Origin: Spirochaetaceae bacterium
GTDB lineage: Bacteria; Spirochaetota; Spirochaetia; DSM-2461
NCBI GenBank assembly: GCA_003246505.1
Contig: QKAI01000466.1
Span: 1 to 5,474 of the forward strand
Reading direction: 5' to 3'
Length of the DNA: 5,474 nt
A program made the translations under genes and the position numbers. Of this stretch, positions 1 through 4,108 are shown piece by piece (the first letter of the stretch is position 1; each line of letters opens with the position of its first letter). The notes under the pieces were generated by a model. It was not told the DNA's origin, did not search any database, and saw only the letters and a list, made by a program, of their open reading frames with translations.

Positions 1-222
1 CTGGAACGGTACGCCGGGGTACTGCGTTTCCTGGACGACTATCTGGGAGACCTGGACGTCAGCGAAGCCCTTCTGAAGGGGGACCTCTCCTCCCTGGACA
101 GCTCCAAAAAGAGGGTCAGCGAAAAAATGGACCAGGTGCAGAAGGACGCCACCGATCAGGCGGCGAAGGAAGCGGCGGATGCGGTCAAGGAGGCCGCCAA
201 GAGTCTACCCAAGCTGTTCTGA
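1..222 (+). CDS. C-terminal end of an unidentified helical, coiled-coil-like protein (5' partial)
   Basis: This reading frame is open from the first base of the window to a TGA at 220-222 and gives the last 73 residues of a longer protein. I do not recognise the family. The first 30 or so residues are mixed (LERYAGVLRFLDDYLGDLD). The rest, from about residue 35, is dominated by Lys, Glu, Asp, Gln and Ala (for example SEKMDQVQKDATDQAAKEAA) and should form a long amphipathic helix or coiled coil ending in KSLPKLF. No membrane segment or catalytic motif is visible in this piece. It is judged real because its codon use matches the neighbouring genes and because a strong intrinsic terminator starts only a few bases after the stop. 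It converges on the melA-like gene. The function cannot be assigned from this fragment. Confidence 0.72.
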   Translation: MERYAGVLRFLDDYLGDLDVSEALLKGDLSSLDSSKKRVSEKMDQVQKDATDQAAKEAADAVKEAAKSLPKLF

Positions 223-225
223 CAG

Positions 226-261
226 AAACGGCCCGGTCTTCCGCACCGGGCCGTTTTTTTT
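226..261 (+). terminator. Rho-independent terminator between convergent genes
   Basis: A 12-bp perfect stem (226-237 pairing with 245-256) has a 7-nt loop (CTTCCGC) and runs into an unbroken T tract at 254-261. It begins four bases after the stop of the rightward gene, which is ideal placement. Read leftward, the same hairpin follows the melA-like stop codon at 260-262, but its trailing run is only TTTCTGT. Termination of melA is therefore probably weaker, or relies on the stem alone. The melA stop codon is partly built from the T tract of this terminator. Confidence 0.93.
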
Positions 262-1588
262 AGTTGAACCTTTTGAACTGGGGCAGGAAGTCCCGGTTCT
301 TCTCGAACATCCTGTCGGTCATATCCCTTATTTCCTGCATGCTCAGCACGGCGGATGTGAGGGGATCCATGAGAATGGCATGGAAGATCTTGCGGGGATC
401 CCCTTCTATCGCCCCCTGGACGGCCAGCTCCTCGCACCGGGCGGAGGTGTTGTTGATGATGGCCAGGTGGTCCGGCAGGGGTCCCACGTGGATGGGGCTC
501 AGACCGCCCTTTTCGGCCAGGACGGGAACTTCCACGCAGCATCCCCCGGGCAGATTGTCTATGAGGCCGAAGTTGCGCACGTTGCCGTTGAACCGGTAGA
601 GGGTGTTGTCCCCGAAGAGGGCATTGAAAATGTAGGCCGCGTACTCCTGGCCCCTCTCCAGCTCAACCTCCCCGTCCTCCCGGGCCAGCCATTCGTCAAT
701 ATCCTTCTTCCAGGTGGTTTCCCTCTGGGTATATTCGTTCAGAATGTAGGCGTAGGCCCCGGGGTTCCAGCCCGTTCCGTGGATACAGTATTTCTCGATA
801 AGGTCGGGACGCTTGCGGAACCAGGGGTTGTACTCCGAATTGTGGCCGCTCGATTCGGTGACGTAGTAGTCCAGGTGCAGGTACATTTCGTTGCGCACCT
901 GCTCCTCGTTGTAGATCTCCGGTTTTTTGAGGGCCTCCCGGATAAGGGGGTAGGCGTCCCTGCCGTTCCATTTGTAGTCCAGATACCAGGCCTGGTGGTT
1001 GATGCCCGCGCAGGTGTAGGTGATCTCACTGTCCGGAGCGCCGATCCATTTGGCCAGCATGGCCGCGGTCCCCTGGACGGAGTGGCAGAGTCCTGTGAAA
1101 TTCAGATTTGTCTCCCCCTGGACGCCCCGGCAGAGCATGGCCATGGGGTTGGTGTAGTTCAGGACGACCGCCTCCGGGCAGACCGCCTGGATATCCCGGG
1201 CGATATCCAGCATGACCGGCATGGTCCGCAGGGTGCGGAAGATGCCCGCCGGACCCCGGGTGTCCCCCACGTTGATGTCCACCCCGAATTCCTTGGGAAT
1301 CTCCACGTCGTAGCGCCAGACGCTTACCCCCCCCGCCAGGATGGTGATGACCACCCCGTCCGCCCCCTCCAGGGCTTTCTTCCTGTCCATGGTCCTGGTA
1401 ATGGTGGCCCCGTAGTTTCCGGCGCGGACGATTTTCCGGCAGGCCGTCTCTATGGCGTCAAGCCTGTCGGCATTAATATCCATGAGAGATATCTCGCAAT
1501 CCCTGAAGGCGGGGAAAGTCAGCAGATCCTTAACCAGATTCCTGGTGAAACCGAAACTACCCGCACCGATAAAGGCGATTTTTTTCAT
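260..1588 (-). CDS. melA: Alpha-galactosidase, glycoside hydrolase family 4 (MelA-like, NAD- and metal-dependent)
   Basis: The product is a 442-residue cytoplasmic GH4 enzyme, close to the usual MelA length. The family cleaves alpha-galactosides such as melibiose by an NAD+- and Mn2+-dependent oxidation-elimination route. What is visible: an N-terminal dinucleotide-binding motif IGAGSFGF (about residues 7-14), acidic LMDIN after the second strand (35-39), NYTNPMAM (144-151), CHSVQG with the metal-ligand Cys at about 168, and GINHQAWYL with the second metal-ligand His at about 198. YYVTESSGHNSEYNPWF and NLPGGCCVEV also match MelA proteins. CHSV is the form typical of GH4 alpha-galactosidases. 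The ATG at 1588 is preferred because MKKIAFIGAG aligns with the family start and is preceded by AGGGAAGGGATT; a TTG at 1606 would add six residues. The gene is divergent from an AraC-family regulator, its likely activator. Residues about 267-290 (IHGTGWNPGAYAYILNEYTQ) differ from classical MelA, so the exact substrate is less certain than the family. Confidence 0.93.
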   Translation of the reverse strand: MKKIAFIGAGSFGFTRNLVKDLLTFPAFRDCEISLMDINADRLDAIETACRKIVRAGNYGATITRTMDRKKALEGADGVVITILAGGVSVWRYDVEIPKEFGVDINVGDTRGPAGIFRTLRTMPVMLDIARDIQAVCPEAVVLNYTNPMAMLCRGVQGETNLNFTGLCHSVQGTAAMLAKWIGAPDSEITYTCAGINHQAWYLDYKWNGRDAYPLIREALKKPEIYNEEQVRNEMYLHLDYYVTESSGHNSEYNPWFRKRPDLIEKYCIHGTGWNPGAYAYILNEYTQRETTWKKDIDEWLAREDGEVELERGQEYAAYIFNALFGDNTLYRFNGNVRNFGLIDNLPGGCCVEVPVLAEKGGLSPIHVGPLPDHLAIINNTSARCEELAVQGAIEGDPRKIFHAILMDPLTSAVLSMQEIRDMTDRMFEKNRDFLPQFKRFN

Positions 1589-1600
1589 AATCCCTTCCCT
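1589..1600 (-). promoter_or_regulatory. Ribosome binding site of the melA-like gene
   Basis: Read on the minus strand, AGGGAAGGGATT lies directly before the ATG at 1588. It is purine-rich and correctly spaced, and it favours this start over the in-frame TTG at 1606, which lacks a comparable well-placed site. Confidence 0.6.
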
Positions 1601-1635
1601 GATCAATGATTTTTCCCTCTCCGAGGGCTGGAAAT

Positions 1636-1641
1636 ATTATC
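1636..1641 (-). promoter_or_regulatory. Candidate -10 element of the melA-like promoter
   Basis: On the minus strand GATAAT matches five of six bases of TATAAT, inside the AT-rich stretch GATAATATTT. About 17 bp upstream there is only a GC-rich TGGCGC, a very poor -35 box. This is what an activator-dependent promoter would look like. One copy of the CCATGGT repeat abuts the -10 element and the other lies in the -35 region. The transcript would have a leader of about 40 nt before the ATG. This is inferred from pattern only. Confidence 0.4.
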
Positions 1642-1668
1642 CCATGGTTATTTTCCCGGCGCCATGGT
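1642..1668. repeat. Direct repeat CCATGGT x2, 20 bp apart (candidate operator)
   Basis: CCATGGT occurs at 1642-1648 and 1662-1668, start to start 20 bp, about two helical turns. It lies in the intergenic region between melA and the AraC-family gene. AraC-type proteins commonly bind pairs of direct repeats with this sort of spacing, placed at or just upstream of the -35 region of the target. The core is short, the flanks of the two copies are not similar, and one further CCATGGT occurs by chance inside melA at 1387-1393. The call is therefore tentative. Confidence 0.4.
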
Positions 1669-1673
1669 AGAAT
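1665..1673 (+). promoter_or_regulatory. Candidate extended -10 promoter of the AraC-family regulator
   Basis: TGGTAGAAT fits the extended -10 pattern TGnTATAAT with one mismatch. The -35 region about 17 bp upstream (TGGTTA, 1645-1650) is poor, as is common for extended -10 promoters. Transcription would start near 1680, giving a leader of about 20 nt. The element overlaps the second CCATGGT copy and the first AATGTTGA copy, so a protein bound at either repeat would affect the regulator's own expression. Confidence 0.4.
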
Positions 1674-1699
1674 GTTGAGAGAATATGGAGAAATGTTGA
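1671..1699. repeat. Direct repeat AATGTTGA x2, 21 bp apart
   Basis: AATGTTGA occurs at 1671-1678 and 1692-1699, exactly 21 bp start to start, two turns of B-DNA. The first copy overlaps the candidate -10 of the regulator and the second ends directly before its ATG. This suits an autoregulatory site that blocks transcription or early elongation. The copies are only 8 bp, so chance cannot be excluded. Confidence 0.4.
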
Positions 1700-2563
1700 A
1701 TGAGCCAACTGGTAAAGCAACTCTACGATGAGCGGCTGGCCCGGGGGGAGACGCCCCCCTCGGAGCTGGTTTTCTACAACCGGGGGTACCAGGAGTGTCC
1801 CTCCGGCCACTACCACATGAGCGTGAGAAACTACTATCTGATCCATGTGGTCCTGAAGGGAAAGGGGTGGTTCCGCCTGGGCCGGGACAGGGTCGTTCTG
1901 GGCCCGGGGGAGGGATTCACCATGTTCCCCGATCTGGTGGGGGAGTATCAGGCCGACGAAAGGGAGCCCTGGACCTACTGCTGGATCGGTTTTCAGGGAG
2001 CCATGGGCGCCTATCACCTGCAGGACCTGGGCATCAGCCCCGCCCGACCCTGCTTTAGGCTGACCGGAAAAAACCGCCCCGACGAGATCCGGGGCCTCCT
2101 GACCGAAAGAGCCGACGGGAGCCGGGGAGAGGACCAGACCTACGCGGTGAACCCCCTGGAGGGACGGGGCATCATTTACCGCTACCTGGGAATTCTCTCC
2201 CGGGACCTTTACGGCGGGGAAGCGGAAAATACGGTGCGCTACGTGCATGAGGCCATTGATTTTGTTAAGAAGAATTTCAGCCAACCCATCCGGGTCACCG
2301 ATATGGCCCGGGCCGCCGGGGTGGACCGCACCTATCTCTACACCCTGTTCCGGGAGCATACGGGCAAGACTCCCAAGGAGTACCTGACCGATTTCCGTCT
2401 CAGGGCGGCCTGCGAGCTGCTGGAGCGGCGGGACATTCCGGTCAAGGCGGCCGCCCGGTCCGTGGGCTACGAGGACGAACTGAATTTTTCCCGGATCTTT
2501 ACGGAGAAGATGGGGGTGCGTCCCTCCCGGTGGAGGGATCGGAAAAACTACCTGCCCAGCTGA
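1700..2563 (+). CDS. AraC/XylS-family transcriptional regulator, MsmR-like, probable activator of the divergent alpha-galactosidase
   Basis: The product has 287 residues, the normal length for two-domain AraC sugar regulators. The N-terminal half is an AraC-type cupin sugar-binding domain: VRNYYLIHVVLKGKGWF (about 42-58), LGPGEGFTMFP (67-77) and ADEREPWTYCWIGFQG (85-100), a pattern typical of MsmR-like regulators of oligosaccharide use. The C-terminal domain (about 180-282) carries two helix-turn-helix motifs: IRVTDMARAAGVDRTYLYTL (197-216) and IPVKAAARSVGYEDELNFSR (246-265), followed by the signature IFTEKMGVRPSRWR. The ATG at 1700 is preceded by GGAGA at 1687-1691 with suitable spacing. Divergent placement next to melA recalls E. 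coli melR-melA and suggests a melibiose- or raffinose-type inducer; this is inference from context. The 3' end overlaps the convergent DUF554 gene by 16 bp. Confidence 0.93.
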   Translation: MSQLVKQLYDERLARGETPPSELVFYNRGYQECPSGHYHMSVRNYYLIHVVLKGKGWFRLGRDRVVLGPGEGFTMFPDLVGEYQADEREPWTYCWIGFQGAMGAYHLQDLGISPARPCFRLTGKNRPDEIRGLLTERADGSRGEDQTYAVNPLEGRGIIYRYLGILSRDLYGGEAENTVRYVHEAIDFVKKNFSQPIRVTDMARAAGVDRTYLYTLFREHTGKTPKEYLTDFRLRAACELLERRDIPVKAAARSVGYEDELNFSRIFTEKMGVRPSRWRDRKNYLPS

Positions 2564-3258
2564 TGCATCAGGATCAGCCAGAGGGGGGGGATAAGCAAAG
2601 CGGGGAGGAAGTTCCCCGTGCGGATGCGGCGGATTTCCAGAAGGTTCAGGCCGATGCCGAAGATGAGGATGCCCCCCACCGTGGAGATCTCCCTGATGAT
2701 CTCATCGGTGGCATAGGGGCCGATGAAGGAGGCCAGAAGGGTCATGCCCCCCTGGTAGATCAGGACGGGGATGGCCGAGAAGAGCACCCCGATGCCCAGG
2801 GTGGACGCGAGGATGACGGAGCAGATGCCGTCCAAAATGGATTTGGCGTAGAGGATCTCATGGCTGTCATGAAGGCCGGACTGGAGGGAGCCCAGGATGG
2901 CCATGCTGCCCACGCAGTAGATGAGGGTGGCGGTGACGAAGGCTTCGGATACCCTGCCGTGGCCCTCCCCCATGCGCTCCTTGAGCCGGTCCCCCAGATG
3001 TTCCAGGTGGGACTCGATCCTCATCATCTCCCCCAGAATGCCCCCCAGCACGAGGCTGATGATGAAGAGAATCGGCTTGGAGGCGGGATTGAGCAGCCCG
3101 GACAGGGTGGTGGAGATCCCTATGAACATGACCGAGAGGCCCAATCCCTGATTGGTGATCTCCCGGATGTTCTCCTTGAATCCCCTTTTGAAGAAGAGGC
3201 CCGCCAGGGTCCCCCCGGAAATAGCCAGAGCGTTGACGATTGTTCCTGATAGTACCAT
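2548..3258 (-). CDS. DUF554 family integral membrane protein (YdfK/YqgA-like)
   Basis: The product has 236 residues and about seven hydrophobic segments (roughly 1-22, 38-58, 62-78, 107-124, 144-168, 190-208 and 217-233). It matches the DUF554 family: the start MVLSGTIVNALAISGG, the core CVGSMAILGSLQSGL (115-129), AKSILDGICSVILASTLGIG (138-157), and the C-terminal GLNLLEIRRIRTGNFLPALL (203-222). The molecular function of this family is not established; it is generally described as a possible transporter or channel-like membrane protein. The ATG at 3258 is chosen because it matches the family N-terminus and lies 7 nt after the upstream stop, suggesting translational coupling. No strong Shine-Dalgarno sequence is seen. 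An in-frame ATG at 3309 would add 17 hydrophilic residues and overlap the upstream gene. The last codons overlap the end of the AraC-family gene, and a run of eight C lies in codons near 224-227. Confidence 0.9.
   Translation of the reverse strand: MVLSGTIVNALAISGGTLAGLFFKRGFKENIREITNQGLGLSVMFIGISTTLSGLLNPASKPILFIISLVLGGILGEMMRIESHLEHLGDRLKERMGEGHGRVSEAFVTATLIYCVGSMAILGSLQSGLHDSHEILYAKSILDGICSVILASTLGIGVLFSAIPVLIYQGGMTLLASFIGPYATDEIIREISTVGGILIFGIGLNLLEIRRIRTGNFLPALLIPPLWLILMHQLGR
2560..2571. repeat. 12-bp perfect palindrome at the overlapping gene ends
   Basis: CTGATGCATCAG reads the same on both strands. It contains the TGA stop of the AraC-family gene (2561-2563) and codes for residues near the C-terminus of the DUF554 protein (LMHQ). 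It may be accidental, but it sits where a bidirectional signal would be useful. There is no loop or T tract, so it is not an intrinsic terminator. Confidence 0.4.
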
Positions 3259-3265
3259 GAAGTCA

Positions 3266-4066
3266 CTATAGGCCGGGGAGGATATTTGGTCTAGGGGAAT
3301 CCTCTTCATTTTTACCAGTCAGCCCGTGGTACAGGGCCGCGGGCACGGTGTAGTAGAAGGGCAGGATGAGTACGGAAAGCCCCCCCGTGATGAGGCCGTA
3401 GCCGTTCCAGAAGCGCCGGGGCAGAACCCCGCTTCCCCCGTCGAACCAGAGCATCATTCTCTTCCAGTAGATGACCAGGAACAGGATCATGATCACGATA
3501 AGAACGGCGTAGAGGATGAGGACCAGAAAGAAGAACACCCCGAAGATTTCGCTCTTGTAGCCCCGGGTCAGGGCGAAGCTGCGCTCCAGGGCGGCCCGGC
3601 CCCGGAGTCCCTCCTCGGTAAAGACGGGCAGGAAGAGGCTCCAGCCCAGGATGAGGATGATCCCCGGGGCGAAAAGAAGAAGGTACCCCCCCATGACGCC
3701 CCAGAAAAAAATAAAGCAGACCCACAGGAGGGGAAGAAAGTTATGGACCCCCTCCCGGAGGATCTCGCCGGTGGAAAGGGATTCACCCCGGTAGTCCAGG
3801 CAGGCCCGGCGGGTCGCCCCATAGCCCATGAAGGTGCCGGCCAGGATCAGGTAGGCCATGCTCAGGGCGTAGCCGGTCCAGAACCGGGGCCCCATGAACC
3901 CCTCCGGGTCCATGGCCAGCCGGGAGAACTGGTCCACGAAAAAGAAAAAGAAGGGGGCGTAGACCGCCGCTCCCAGGGCCATATAAAGGGGAAAACCCTT
4001 TTTATAGAGAATAAGGGATTCCTTGAGAATTCCCCCGATATTCACGTCTTTCTTCCTGTCTCCCAC
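3266..4066 (-). CDS. Six-helix integral membrane protein, resembling the GPDPase membrane-domain/DUF975-type group
   Basis: The product has 266 residues. After a short charged N-terminus (MGDRKKDVNIGGILKESLIL) it has about six hydrophobic segments, near residues 26-45, 63-83, 110-126, 128-148, 175-200 and 221-246, and a short polar tail. Between the fourth and fifth segments it has PVFTEEGLRGRAALERSFAL followed by TRGYKSEIF. This layout (conserved Pro, Glu and Gly, then an Arg-Ser / Leu-Thr-Arg-Gly helix) is typical of YciC/GPDPase_memb-like and DUF975-like membrane proteins. These have no agreed function, and no phosphodiesterase domain is attached here. The GTG at 4066 is preferred because GGGGAGG lies 5 nt upstream. 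A TTG at 4090 would add eight residues but has no ribosome binding site. It follows the glycosidase gene by 42 nt and precedes the DUF554 gene by 7 nt, so co-transcription is likely. The family assignment is by pattern only. Confidence 0.8.
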   Translation of the reverse strand: MGDRKKDVNIGGILKESLILYKKGFPLYMALGAAVYAPFFFFFVDQFSRLAMDPEGFMGPRFWTGYALSMAYLILAGTFMGYGATRRACLDYRGESLSTGEILREGVHNFLPLLWVCFIFFWGVMGGYLLLFAPGIILILGWSLFLPVFTEEGLRGRAALERSFALTRGYKSEIFGVFFFLVLILYAVLIVIMILFLVIYWKRMMLWFDGGSGVLPRRFWNGYGLITGGLSVLILPFYYTVPAALYHGLTGKNEEDSPRPNILPGL

Positions 4067-4071
4067 GGCGT

Positions 4072-4078
4072 CCTCCCC
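4072..4078 (-). promoter_or_regulatory. Strong Shine-Dalgarno site selecting a GTG start
   Basis: On the minus strand GGGGAGG is followed by the 5-nt spacer ACGCC and then GTG at 4066. It is the best ribosome binding site in this part of the window. It argues that the six-helix membrane protein starts at this GTG rather than at the upstream TTG (4090). Confidence 0.65.
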
Positions 4079-4090
4079 GAAAGAAGACAA

Positions 4091-4106
4091 TATAATACGG
4101 GGGGGG
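4091..4106 (-). promoter_or_regulatory. C8 homopolymer tract next to an AT-rich, -10-like motif in the intergenic gap
   Basis: Read leftward, the 42-nt gap between the glycosidase-like stop (TAA at 4109-4111) and the next start contains eight consecutive C (4106-4099) followed by GTATTATA. TATTAT at 4097-4092 matches five of six bases of the -10 consensus. No good -35 hexamer is seen 16-18 bp upstream, so an internal promoter is possible but unproven. Were it a promoter, slippage in the C tract would change the spacing upstream of the -10 element. Confidence 0.25.
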
Positions 4107-4108
4107 AA

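Noticed and set aside
1604..1606. TTG start six codons upstream of the chosen melA start
   Set aside because: The ATG at 1588 fits the family N-terminus (MKKIAFIGAGS) and has AGGGAAGGG just before it. That purine stretch would be coding if the TTG were used.
179..1609. 476-residue open frame on the + strand opposite the melA-like gene
   Set aside because: It is a shadow of the GC-rich melA coding frame. Its translation is low-complexity Gly/Val/Pro/Asp-rich with no domain, and it reads through the terminator and across the entire MelA-like sequence, which has clear family motifs.
1637..2359. 240-residue open frame on the - strand opposite the AraC-family gene
   Set aside because: It lies across a complete AraC-family protein with both domains recognisable, has no domain of its own, and would cover the divergent promoter region.
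2521..2538. 7-bp perfect hairpin as a terminator for the AraC-family gene
   Set aside because: It lies inside the coding sequence before the stop, and no T run follows on either strand.
2530..3249. 239-residue open frame on the + strand opposite the DUF554 gene
   Set aside because: It is the acidic antisense shadow of a membrane protein gene that matches DUF554 along its whole length.
4091..4096. Perfect TATAAT on the + strand
   Set aside because: There is no -35 at a suitable distance and no rightward gene downstream. It is a by-product of the AT-rich gap between two leftward genes.
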